Shown here one piece after another: positions 54,008 through 61,860 of a stretch of 64,000 bases of DNA (position 1 is its first letter; each line of letters starts with the position of its first letter). Origin of the DNA: Brucellaceae bacterium (GTDB lineage Bacteria > Pseudomonadota > Alphaproteobacteria > Rhizobiales > Rhizobiaceae); contig JACKJW010000008.1 in the NCBI GenBank assembly GCA_020637755.1, positions 1 to 64,000 on the forward strand, read 5' to 3'. Both the position numbers and the translations under genes were made by a program. Under the pieces are notes generated by a model. That model was not told where the DNA came from. It was given only the letters and a program-made list of their open reading frames with translations, and ran no database searches.

Positions 54008-55243
54008 ATGAAGCCCGAAGGGACGAGATTGACACCTGAACCGATACAGATTGCAGCCATAATCGTCGCAGCAGGACGCGGCGAGCGTGCTGGTTCTGCC
54101 GCTGACGGCCCCAAACAGTACCGGTTGATCGGCGGCAGGCCGGTGATCGCGCTCGGCCTTGAGCCCTTCATTGCCGATTCGCGCATTGGCCGGATCGTGG
54201 TCGTGATCCACAAGGACGACCCGGACCTGTTTGCCGGCGCTACGCAGGGTCTCGACCTGTCGCGCGTCATCCTTGTCACCGGCGGGGCCGACCGGCAGGC
54301 CTCTGTGCGCAATGGGCTGGAAGCGCTGGCGGGCGAACGGCCGGACCAGGTGCTCATCCATGATGGCGCGCGGCCATTTTGCGACAGCGCTTTGATGAAC
54401 AGAGTGATGGGCGCGCTGGGCCCCGGGCACGGCGTGATCCCGGCCCTGCCCATTTCCGACACGCTGAAACGCGGCCGGAACGGCATGATCGCTGGAACTG
54501 TGGAGCGCGCGGGCCTGTTCGGCGCCCAGACGCCCCAGGCCTTTCCCTTTGCCGCCATTCTGGACGCCCATCACCGTGCCGCGCAGGAAGGTTCCAACGC
54601 CTTCACCGACGATGCCTCAATCGCCGAATGGGCAGGCCTGCCGGTCCGGCTGGTCGAAGGCGCACCCGGCAATTTCAAGATCACCTGGAGCCGCGACATC
54701 GCCGTGGCCGACACGCTGCTGAATGCGGAAAGGCCCGCAAACATGTTTCCCGATGTGCGCACCGGCAACGGTTATGATGTCCACACCTTCGAGGATGGCG
54801 ACCACGTCTGGCTATGCGGGGTGAAAATTCCCCATGACCGGAAACTCTCGGGCCATTCCGATGCCGATGTCGGCCTGCACGCGCTGACCGATGCGCTGCT
54901 CGCCACCATTGGCGCCGGTGACATCGGTACGCATTTCCCGCCTTCCGATCCTCAATGGAAGGGTGCCGCGTCGCACATCTTCGTCGAACATGCGATGAAG
55001 CTGGTCCGCGCCAGGGGCGGCCGCATCGCCAATGCCGACATCACGATCATTGCCGAAGCACCGAAGGTCGGCCCGCACCGCGACGCCATGACACAGGCCC
55101 TGCAGGCCATGCTCGGCATCTCGCCGGACCGCCTTTCCGTCAAGGCGACGACCAACGAGAAGATGGGATTCGTCGGCCGCCGCGAAGGCATTGCGGCCAT
55201 TGCCACGGCATCGGTCGTCTATCCGGGAGAATTGCCGGAATGA
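54008..55243 (+). CDS. ispDF: Bifunctional IspD/IspF enzyme of the MEP pathway
   Basis: 411 aa. N-terminal IspD (2-C-methyl-D-erythritol 4-phosphate cytidylyltransferase): IIVAAGRGERAG, PKQYRLIGGRPV and VLIHDGARP. C-terminal IspF (2,4-cyclodiphosphate synthase) from about residue 250: GNGYDVHTFEDGDH, HSDADVGLHALTDALL, and TTNEKMGF. Makes isoprenoid precursors. Start uncertain: ATG 54008 has GCAGG directly before it, while a TTG at 54029 has GGGACGAG upstream. Fused ispDF is usual in alphaproteobacteria. Overlaps cinA by 4 bases. Confidence 0.96.
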   Translation: MKPEGTRLTPEPIQIAAIIVAAGRGERAGSAADGPKQYRLIGGRPVIALGLEPFIADSRIGRIVVVIHKDDPDLFAGATQGLDLSRVILVTGGADRQASVRNGLEALAGERPDQVLIHDGARPFCDSALMNRVMGALGPGHGVIPALPISDTLKRGRNGMIAGTVERAGLFGAQTPQAFPFAAILDAHHRAAQEGSNAFTDDASIAEWAGLPVRLVEGAPGNFKITWSRDIAVADTLLNAERPANMFPDVRTGNGYDVHTFEDGDHVWLCGVKIPHDRKLSGHSDADVGLHALTDALLATIGAGDIGTHFPPSDPQWKGAASHIFVEHAMKLVRARGGRIANADITIIAEAPKVGPHRDAMTQALQAMLGISPDRLSVKATTNEKMGFVGRREGIAAIATASVVYPGELPE

Positions 55244-55728
55244 ACAGCGACACGACCGCCCTCGCCGCCGAAGTGCTCGATCTGGCGCGCGCCAGGGGCA
55301 TGATGATCGCGACAGCGGAAAGCTGCACCGGCGGGCTCATCGCTGGCGCGCTGACGGACATCGCCGGCTCGTCCGATGTGGTGGATCGCGGCTTCATCAC
55401 CTATTCCAACGAAGCCAAGCAGGACATGCTGGGCGTCCGCGCCGATACGCTGGCAGCCCATGGCGCTGTCTCGGCCGAAACGGCAGCCGAAATGGCATCC
55501 GGCGCTCTGGCCCGCTCCCGCGCGTCGCTCGCGGTTTCCGTCACCGGCATTGCCGGACCCGGTGGCGGTTCGGCGGAAAAGCCGGTCGGCCTCGTCTGGT
55601 TCGGGCTGGCGCAGGCAGGCAAGACGGCCATCACGCAATCGCAAACCTTTGACGGGCTGGATCGCGCGGGCGTGCGCGCGGCAACCGTTGCCCACGCGTT
55701 GCACATGCTGAGGGGCGCGCTAGGCTGA
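55240..55728 (+). CDS. cinA: CinA C-domain protein, nicotinamide-nucleotide amidohydrolase (PncC)
   Basis: 162 aa, single-domain CinA C-terminal form. TAESCTGGLIAGALTDIAGSS at the N-terminus is the family signature; later GIAGPGGGSAEKPVGLVWFG. Hydrolyses NMN to nicotinate mononucleotide in pyridine-nucleotide recycling. ATG 55240 overlaps the ispDF stop (ATGA). 3' end overlaps the convergent RatA-type gene by 9 bases. Confidence 0.93.
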   Translation: MNSDTTALAAEVLDLARARGMMIATAESCTGGLIAGALTDIAGSSDVVDRGFITYSNEAKQDMLGVRADTLAAHGAVSAETAAEMASGALARSRASLAVSVTGIAGPGGGSAEKPVGLVWFGLAQAGKTAITQSQTFDGLDRAGVRAATVAHALHMLRGALG

Positions 55729-56187
55729 AGGTGCTCCGCCAACCCCGTAGATCGCATCCGCCCTTTTCTCGAACGCTTCGGCGAACAGCCGGAAGGCCCG
55801 GTCGAACACCGCGCCCATCACCGCGCCAAGAATGCGACTCTTGAATTCGTAATCGATGAAAAAATGCACCGTGCAGGCGTTCTCGCCACGCGGCTCGAAA
55901 CGCCATTCATTCGTCAGGTACTTGAACGGCCCGTCGATATATTTGACCGAAATCGTCTCCGCCTCCCGGTCGAGCAGCACCTGGCTGGTGAAAGTTTCGC
56001 GGATTGCCTTGTAGCCGACCGTCATGTCGGCGACGATCATCTCGCGGTGATCGCGCTCGCGCCGCGAGCGCACTGCGAGCGCCTCGCACATGGGCAGGAA
56101 CTCCGGATAGCGCTCGACATCGGCGACCAGCGCGAACATGTCGGAAGCGCTGTGCGCAACCTGTCTCTGGGTCGTAAATTGCGGCAT
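55720..56187 (-). CDS. RatA/Coq10-like START-domain protein
   Basis: 155 aa. Polyketide-cyclase/START fold (VAHSASDMFALVADVERYPEF, FLPMCEALAVRSR, MTVGYKAIRETFTS, FKYLTNEWRFEPRGE). Coq10 homologues bind ubiquinone and aid its use; RatA in E. coli was reported as a 50S-association toxin. Coq10-like is more probable next to lipA and pdh genes in this group. Spaced 9 bases from lipA, so co-transcribed. Confidence 0.88.
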   Translation of the reverse strand: MPQFTTQRQVAHSASDMFALVADVERYPEFLPMCEALAVRSRRERDHREMIVADMTVGYKAIRETFTSQVLLDREAETISVKYIDGPFKYLTNEWRFEPRGENACTVHFFIDYEFKSRILGAVMGAVFDRAFRLFAEAFEKRADAIYGVGGAPSA

Positions 56188-56196
56188 CGGAAATCG

Positions 56197-57165
56197 TCAG
56201 GCAGCCGCGCCGCCGCGCTTCGCGTCACGCGCCGCCTTCAGCCGCGCAAAATCCTCGCCCGCATGGTGCGAGGAGCGCGTCAGCGGTGTGGCCGCCACCA
56301 TCAGGAACCCCTTGGACCAGGCCGCCGTTTCATAGGACTTGAATTCGTCCGGCGTCACGAAGGCTTTCACCGGATGATGCTTGCGTGTCGGCGCCAGATA
56401 CTGCCCGATGGTGATGAAATCCACATCCGCCGAACGCAGGTCGTCCATGAGCTGGAGCACCGCGTTACGCTCTTCGCCAAGGCCCACCATGATCCCGGAC
56501 TTGGTGAAGATCGCCGGGTCAAGCTCCTTCACGCGCTGCAACAGGCGGATCGAGTGAAAATAGCGCGCGCCGGGCCGCACCGTCAGGTAATTGCCCGGCA
56601 CCGTTTCCAGATTGTGGTTGAAGACATCGGGCTTGGCCGCCACCACGATTTCCAGCGCGCCGTCCTTGCGCAGGAAATCCGGCGTCAGGATTTCGATGGT
56701 CGTCTCCGGCGAAGTGGCGCGAATGGCGCGGATCACTTGCGCGAAATGTTCCGCACCGCCGTCGTCGAGATCATCACGGTCCACCGAGGTGATGACAACG
56801 TGGGTGAGCCCCATCTGGGCGACGGCCTTGGCGACATTCTCCGGCTCGCTCGCATCCAGCGCATGAGGCTTGCCGGTCATGACATTGCAGAAGGCGCAAG
56901 CCCGCGTGCAAATCTCGCCCATGATCATGAATGTCGCGTGCTTCTTGTCCCAGCATTCCCCGATATTCGGGCAGCCCGCCTCCTCGCAAACCGTAACAAG
57001 CTTGTTGCCCTTCACGATGGAGCGCGTCTCCAGATAGGTCTTGGAGGTGGGCGCCTTGACGCGGATCCAGTCCGGCTTGCGCTGGATCTCGTTTTCCGGG
57101 TTCTTGGCCTTTTCCGGATGCCGCGCGCGCGCTTTTCCGGTGACGGTATCAATGACGGTGACCAT
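56197..57165 (-). CDS. lipA: Lipoyl synthase
   Basis: 322 aa from ATG 57165. Two [4Fe-4S] motifs: EEAGCPNIGECW (auxiliary cluster, CxxxxCxxxxxC with the preceding VCEEAGC) and CTRACAFC (radical SAM). Adds sulfur atoms to octanoyl groups on lipoyl domains of E2 and similar proteins. It is near pdhB and pdhC, whose lipoyl domains are substrates. The frame is open to 57342, but that extension has no ribosome site. Confidence 0.96.
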   Translation of the reverse strand: MVTVIDTVTGKARARHPEKAKNPENEIQRKPDWIRVKAPTSKTYLETRSIVKGNKLVTVCEEAGCPNIGECWDKKHATFMIMGEICTRACAFCNVMTGKPHALDASEPENVAKAVAQMGLTHVVITSVDRDDLDDGGAEHFAQVIRAIRATSPETTIEILTPDFLRKDGALEIVVAAKPDVFNHNLETVPGNYLTVRPGARYFHSIRLLQRVKELDPAIFTKSGIMVGLGEERNAVLQLMDDLRSADVDFITIGQYLAPTRKHHPVKAFVTPDEFKSYETAAWSKGFLMVAATPLTRSSHHAGEDFARLKAARDAKRGGAAA

Positions 57166-57193
57166 GGGATGGATGCTTCCGCTGGTGTCTCGT

Positions 57194-57484
57194 TCAGGTG
57201 CTTGCGGACTTCTTGCCGAAGAACCACAGGATGACAATGGCTCCCAAGGTCGCAACCACGAGATTGCCGAGGAAACCGTAATAGGTAATGCCGAGCAGGC
57301 CGGCCAGCGTGCCGCCGACAAACGATCCCGCCACGCCAACAAGGATGTTGGTCAGCAGGCCATGATTGCGGTTCATCGAGCGCTCCGCGATATAACCGGC
57401 CAGAAAGCCGATCAGCAGCATGCCGAAAAAGCCGACCCCGGCCATTCCGAGCAATCCGTGTTCCGGTCCGTAAGCATGCATCAT
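57194..57484 (-). CDS. GlsB/YeaQ/YmgE-family small membrane protein
   Basis: 96 aa, three hydrophobic segments with Gly-rich turns (GFFGMLLIGFLAGYIAERSM, LVGVAGSFVGGTLAGLLG). Transglycosylase-associated-protein family; function not known, often stress-linked. Start ATG 57484, second ATG 57481. Sits between the secreted protein and lipA. Confidence 0.87.
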   Translation of the reverse strand: MMHAYGPEHGLLGMAGVGFFGMLLIGFLAGYIAERSMNRNHGLLTNILVGVAGSFVGGTLAGLLGITYYGFLGNLVVATLGAIVILWFFGKKSAST

Positions 57485-57523
57485 GATCAGGCCCCTTTGT
57501 AATGGATACCGCGGCAGCGAGCC

Positions 57524-57949
57524 TCAGCAATCATAGAGATAGGTGAACACGAGCACGTCGTGAACCGTCTGGCCGGTCGGCGAACATTGCCGGTTCTTGT
57601 CGCGTGTACCCTCCAGCGTGATCCGGCGCTGGCCATCCGAAACCGGCCCTTCCACGGCATAGATTTGCGGATTGCCGGGGCAATATTTCGAGAACACGCG
57701 CGACTGGCCGGAATACCAGCCATTGTCGTTGGTGCCATCAAACAGCAGCGTGCCGCGATGCACGCCGGCGTCCCACAGGCTTTCGCGCGGCTCCTCGTAA
57801 TAGATCCAGCGCTGGTTGCCGTCGGCCTCCAGCTTCATCACCGAGCCGTTGTGGTCCCAGCAGCTGGCCGCGAGCGTGGGTGCCGATGCAAGCACGGCCA
57901 TGGACAGCGCGGCGGCGCGCAGACAAGTGTGGAGATCAAGAGGGTTCAT
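57524..57949 (-). CDS. Hypothetical secreted protein
   Basis: 141 aa from ATG 57949 with AAGGAG upstream; the frame is open to 57991. Signal peptide (hydrophobic, cleavage near TLAAS). The mature part starts with SCWDHNGSVMKLEADG and has further Cys (KYCPG, RQCSPTG, LYDC), suggesting disulfides; sequence is compact, beta-rich. No known domain recognised by eye. It is in the pdh-lpd-lipA block between lpd and the GlsB-like gene. Confidence 0.75.
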   Translation of the reverse strand: MNPLDLHTCLRAAALSMAVLASAPTLAASCWDHNGSVMKLEADGNQRWIYYEEPRESLWDAGVHRGTLLFDGTNDNGWYSGQSRVFSKYCPGNPQIYAVEGPVSDGQRRITLEGTRDKNRQCSPTGQTVHDVLVFTYLYDC

Positions 57950-58015
57950 GAGCCTGCTCCTTCTGCCTTTGTCCCGCACCCACTGTTCCATGACCGGGCC
58001 GAAGCCGCAATGGCA

Positions 58016-59458
58016 TCAGGCGTTCAACACCCGGCCATAGGCATCCAGCACGCTTTCCTTCATCATTTCCGACAGCGTCGGATGCGGGAAGATCGTGTGC
58101 ATCAGCTCTTCCTCGGTCGTCTCCAGGTTCATGGCGACGACAAAACCCTGGATGAGCTCGGTCACCTCGGCCCCGACCATGTGCGCGCCGATCAGCTGGC
58201 CCGTCTTCTTGTCGAAGATCGTCTTGATCATGCCCTGGTCTTCACCGAGCGCAATCGCCTTGCCATTGGCCCCGAACGAGAAGCGGCCGACGCGGATGTC
58301 GCGGCCCAGCTCCTTGGCCTTGGCTTCGGTCAGCCCGACGGACGCCACCTGCGGGTGGCAATAGGTGCAGCCCGGTATCATCGACTTGTCCATCGGGTGC
58401 ACATGCAGGCCCGCAATGTGCTCCACGCAGATCACGCCCTCATGCTCGGCCTTGTGGGCCAGCATCGGCGGACCGGCAACGTCGCCGATGGCATAGATGC
58501 CTTCCACATTGGTGCGGCCGAATCCGTCAATGACGATGCAACCGCGGTCGGTCTTGATGCCAAGCGCTTCCAGTCCGAGGTTCTCGATGTTGCCCTGCAC
58601 GCCCACGGCCGAGATCAGCCGGTCGGCTTCCATCACTTCCGCCTTGCCGTCCTTGGTCTCGACGGTGGCCTTGACCGAGTTGGCACCCTTCTCCACCTTG
58701 GAGACCTTGGCGCCGGTGATGATCTTCAGACCGTTCTTCTCCAACTGCTTGCGGGCGATGCCGGAAATCTCGGCATCTTCCACCGGCATGATCTGGTCCA
58801 TCAGTTCGATCACCGTCACGTCGCAACCCATGGCATTGTAAAAGGACGCAAACTCGATGCCGATTGCACCGGAACCCATGACCAGCAGCTTCTTGGGCAG
58901 TTCCTGGGGAACCATGGCCTCGAAATAGGTCCAGATCAGCTTGCCGTCCGGCTCGATGCCGGGCAGCGTGCGCGGGCGCGCGCCGGTCGCAACGATGATG
59001 TGTTTGGCGGAATAGTCGCCCTCGCCCTTCACACCCTTCGGCGCCGGGTGCTGCGGCTGCATCGGCGCCTTGGAGGACTTGCCGACGGTGATCTTGCCCT
59101 TTCCGGCAAGCTTGGCCTCACCCCAGATGACATCCACCTTGTTCTTCTTCATCAGGTAGCCGATGCCGCCATTCAGCCGCGCCGAGACGCCGCGCGAGCG
59201 CTCCACCACAGCCTTGACGTCCGCCGTCACCGTGCCTTCGAGCTTCAGCCCGTAGTTCTTGAAATGGTCGGCATAGTGTTTGATTTCGGCGGAGCGCAGC
59301 AGCGCCTTGGTCGGAATGCAGCCCCAGTTGAGGCAGATGCCGCCCAGATGCTCGCGCTCGACAATGGCCGTCTTGAAGCCCAGCTGGGCGGAACGGATGG
59401 CGGTGACATAACCGCCCGGTCCCGAACCGATGATGATAACGTCGTAAGTTTCGGCCAC
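58016..59458 (-). CDS. lpdA: Dihydrolipoamide dehydrogenase (E3)
   Basis: 480 aa. FAD motif GSGPGGYVTAIRSAQLG, redox disulfide GGICLNWGCIPTKALL, NAD motif GSGAIGIEFASFYNAMG, and HAHPTLSEMM-type end with His in TIFPHPTLSE. E3 of the pyruvate dehydrogenase complex. 2 genes downstream of the SGNH and YdcH-like genes, still on the same strand. Confidence 0.97.
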   Translation of the reverse strand: MAETYDVIIIGSGPGGYVTAIRSAQLGFKTAIVEREHLGGICLNWGCIPTKALLRSAEIKHYADHFKNYGLKLEGTVTADVKAVVERSRGVSARLNGGIGYLMKKNKVDVIWGEAKLAGKGKITVGKSSKAPMQPQHPAPKGVKGEGDYSAKHIIVATGARPRTLPGIEPDGKLIWTYFEAMVPQELPKKLLVMGSGAIGIEFASFYNAMGCDVTVIELMDQIMPVEDAEISGIARKQLEKNGLKIITGAKVSKVEKGANSVKATVETKDGKAEVMEADRLISAVGVQGNIENLGLEALGIKTDRGCIVIDGFGRTNVEGIYAIGDVAGPPMLAHKAEHEGVICVEHIAGLHVHPMDKSMIPGCTYCHPQVASVGLTEAKAKELGRDIRVGRFSFGANGKAIALGEDQGMIKTIFDKKTGQLIGAHMVGAEVTELIQGFVVAMNLETTEEELMHTIFPHPTLSEMMKESVLDAYGRVLNA

Positions 59459-59524
59459 GCGCCCTCTCCTTTTTCAAGCCCTGACGGCTCTTTGGGGGAT
59501 GGCGCGCAGCCCTGGCAGCAGGCC

Positions 59525-59761
59525 TCAGCCCGCGAGCATCCCGTAAATCTCGTCCTTGAGCTTCAGACGCTGCTTGCGCATGTCTTCCATGTGGAAGTCG
59601 TCCGTCGGCTCGATGTTCGTCTCGGCGCGATGAATGGCCCGGTTCAGCTCGTGGTACTCATCGAAGAGCTTGGCAAAATGGGCATTGCCCGTCTTCAACT
59701 CGTGCATCTTGCTGAGGTGCTCGGGAAACTCCTCCGCCAGTTCGTGCGGCACATTCGACAT
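59525..59761 (-). CDS. YdcH/DUF465-family small protein
   Basis: 78 aa from ATG 59761, with AAGGAGGG 7 bases upstream; the frame is open to 59779. Helical: LAEEFPEHLSKMHELKTG, FAKLFDEYHELNRAIHRAE, DMRKQRLKLKDEIYGMLAG, the family form. Function unknown. Between lpd and the SGNH hydrolase gene. Confidence 0.88.
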   Translation of the reverse strand: MSNVPHELAEEFPEHLSKMHELKTGNAHFAKLFDEYHELNRAIHRAETNIEPTDDFHMEDMRKQRLKLKDEIYGMLAG

Positions 59762-59833
59762 GGGATGACCCTCCTTCAAAGGTTGTTGTCATTCCCAGCC
59801 TATTGCCTCGTTCATCCTTCTCCTTGACCCGGA

Positions 59834-60475
59834 TCAAAGCCCGAGCATCACATGCACCATCGGGGCGAGTGCCTTGCCGATGGCCCGCGTTCCCTCCGCA
59901 TCCAGGTGGATGCCGTCGACAGGCGAGGCCTGCGCCACGCTGCCGGCATCAAAGAAACCGCAATCAATTTCATCGGCCAGATCGGCATAGAGCGAGGCGA
60001 TCATCGCCGATTGCTCCACACCGCCCGCCAGCATGCCCGCATAAAACGGGTCCGCCGTTTCCACCATCGGCGGCGGCGCGACGATCAGCACGTCTGCAGG
60101 ACCATGCCCTGCAAGGCGTGCGCTGTGGGTCTTGACGATCTCGGCACAGCGGCGCATGCCCTGCATGGCCGCAATCGCCGTTCCCGCCACGCCCGGTTTC
60201 AGGTCGTTGGACCCGAGCATCAGGATCACCAGATCGACCGGCGCATGGGCATAGAGCGCACTCGGCAGAAGCCGGGCACCGTTGCGGTCGCAATCGGCCA
60301 GATGCTCGTCATAGGCCGTCGAGCGTCCGCGCAAACCGTCGCTGATCACCTGCACCCGGTTGCCGAGCGCGGCAGCCAGAACGTCCGGCCACCGGTCGGC
60401 GCGGGCATGGCGCTCGGCCTTGCCCGGCACCGATCCCCAGGTGAGCGAGTCACCATAGGCCAGAACGGTCTTCAT
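59834..60475 (-). CDS. SGNH/GDSL-family hydrolase (arylesterase-like)
   Basis: 213 aa. Block I YGDSLTWGSVPG (Ser), block II around VQVISDGLRGRST (Gly), block III MLGSNDLKPG (Asn) and block V DGIHLDAEGTRAIGK (Asp/His). SGNH esterase or thioesterase-like enzyme. No signal peptide, so cytoplasmic. It starts 4 bases after the pdhC stop, so is in the pdh operon, a common placement in rhizobia. Substrate unknown. Confidence 0.9.
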   Translation of the reverse strand: MKTVLAYGDSLTWGSVPGKAERHARADRWPDVLAAALGNRVQVISDGLRGRSTAYDEHLADCDRNGARLLPSALYAHAPVDLVILMLGSNDLKPGVAGTAIAAMQGMRRCAEIVKTHSARLAGHGPADVLIVAPPPMVETADPFYAGMLAGGVEQSAMIASLYADLADEIDCGFFDAGSVAQASPVDGIHLDAEGTRAIGKALAPMVHVMLGL

Positions 60476-60479
60476 GCGC

Positions 60480-61850
60480 CTACACCAGCATGCTCATCGG
60501 GTTTTCGATGTAGCCCCTGAAAGCACCGAGCAGCTCGGCACCCAGCGCCCCGTCCACGCAGCGGTGGTCGGTCGAAAGCGTGACCGTCATCGCTTCCACG
60601 ATGGCGACTGCCCCGTCCTTCACCACGGCGCGCTTTTCGCCGGCCCCGATGGCCAGGATCGTTGCATGCGGCGGGTTCACGACAGCGGCGAAATTCTTCA
60701 CGCCCATCATGCCCATGTTGGAGACCGCCGTCGTGCCGCCCTGGTACTCCTCGGGCTTCAGCTTGCGTTCCTTTGCGCGCTTGCCCATGTCCTTCATCTC
60801 GTTGGAGATGGTCGACAGGCTCTTTTCCTCCGCCCGGCGGATGATCGGCGTGATCAGTCCGCCCGGGATCGAAACTGCGACACCCACATCGGCATGCTTG
60901 TGCTTCACCATGGCCTCGTCGGTCCAGGACACGTTCGCGTCCGGGACATCGCGCAGGGCGAGCGCCAGCGCCTTGATGATCATGTCGTTGACCGACAGCT
61001 TGTAGGCCGGACGGTCATCCTTGCGCGGCGCCGAGCCGTTGAGCTGGCTGCGCAGTTTCAGCAGCGCGTCCAGTTCGCAATCGACCGACACGTAGAAATG
61101 CGGGATCGTCTGCTTGGCTTCGGTGAGGCGCTTGGCAATGGTCTTGCGCATGGCGTCATGCTTGACCAGCTCGTAGGAACCCTCGGCGAAATTGCGCAGC
61201 ACCGCATCCGTGGACGCTCCGGCCGCCAAGGCAGGTGCGGCGGCGGGAGCGGCAGCCGGTGCAGCGGCGGGCGCGGCAGCAGCACCACCAGCGGCGGCTC
61301 CACCGGAGGCAATCGCCTTTTCCACATCCGCCTTCACGACGCGGCCTTTCGGTCCGGTGCCGGATACCTTGGAAACGTCGACACCGGCATCCTTGGCGAT
61401 GCGGCGCGCCAACGGCGAGGCAAACGTGCGGCCTTCACCCTCCCCCTTGTGGGGAGGGTCGGCGCGCAGCGCCGGGGTGGGGGTAACAGGACTTGATGCA
61501 CCCCCACCCGCGCCTTCGGCGCGACCTCCCCCATCTGAGGGGGAGGTGGGCGCCGGCGCAGCAGCTCCACCGCTGCCGCCACCCTTGGCGGCCTCGGCGA
61601 CATCCTCGCCCTCGCCTGCCAGCAGCGCGATGACGGTGTTGACCTTCACGCCTTCTGTTCCGGCGGGAACGAGGATCTTGGCAATCGTTCCCTCATCCAC
61701 GGCTTCCACTTCCATGGTCGCCTTGTCGGTCTCGATCTCGGCAATCACGTCACCGGACGAGATGGTGTCGCCTTCCTTGACCAGCCACTTGGCAAGGTTG
61801 CCTTCCTCCATGGTCGGGGAAAGCGCAGGCATGGTGATTTCAATCGGCAT
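60480..61850 (-). CDS. pdhC: Pyruvate dehydrogenase E2, dihydrolipoamide acetyltransferase
   Basis: 456 aa. One N-terminal lipoyl domain with Lys43 (ETDKATM), then a linker, peripheral-subunit-binding domain (about 143-178, SPLARRIAKDAGVDV) and the acyltransferase domain (about 215-456) with DHRCVDGA catalytic His. Residues 102-138 are encoded by a palindromic mosaic repeat, exactly 37 codons, in the flexible linker. A second Ala/Pro-rich linker (AAPAAAPAAAP) separates the binding and catalytic domains. Core of the pyruvate dehydrogenase complex. Start 61850. Confidence 0.97.
   Translation of the reverse strand: MPIEITMPALSPTMEEGNLAKWLVKEGDTISSGDVIAEIETDKATMEVEAVDEGTIAKILVPAGTEGVKVNTVIALLAGEGEDVAEAAKGGGSGGAAAPAPTSPSDGGGRAEGAGGGASSPVTPTPALRADPPHKGEGEGRTFASPLARRIAKDAGVDVSKVSGTGPKGRVVKADVEKAIASGGAAAGGAAAAPAAAPAAAPAAAPALAAGASTDAVLRNFAEGSYELVKHDAMRKTIAKRLTEAKQTIPHFYVSVDCELDALLKLRSQLNGSAPRKDDRPAYKLSVNDMIIKALALALRDVPDANVSWTDEAMVKHKHADVGVAVSIPGGLITPIIRRAEEKSLSTISNEMKDMGKRAKERKLKPEEYQGGTTAVSNMGMMGVKNFAAVVNPPHATILAIGAGEKRAVVKDGAVAIVEAMTVTLSTDHRCVDGALGAELLGAFRGYIENPMSMLV
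61437..61547. repeat. Palindromic mosaic repeat inserted in pdhC linker
   Basis: 111 bp of five adjoining hairpins: 61437-61445/61451-61459, 61460-61465/61469-61474, 61475-61484/61500-61509, 61510-61514/61518-61522 and 61524-61532/61539-61547, each perfectly paired. The first starts ACCCTCCCC and the last ends GGGGGAGGT. It encodes 37 residues in frame on the - strand. Such CTCCCC/GGGGAG palindromic units are common intergenic repeats in Rhizobiales genomes; here one is inside a coding gene. No second copy was noticed in the window. Confidence 0.9.
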
Positions 61851-61860
61851 GACGCTCTCC

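Noticed and set aside
61437..61547. CRISPR-like or terminator interpretation of the hairpins in pdhC
   Set aside because: No repeat-spacer periodicity, and the sequence is an open frame within an otherwise intact E2 gene.
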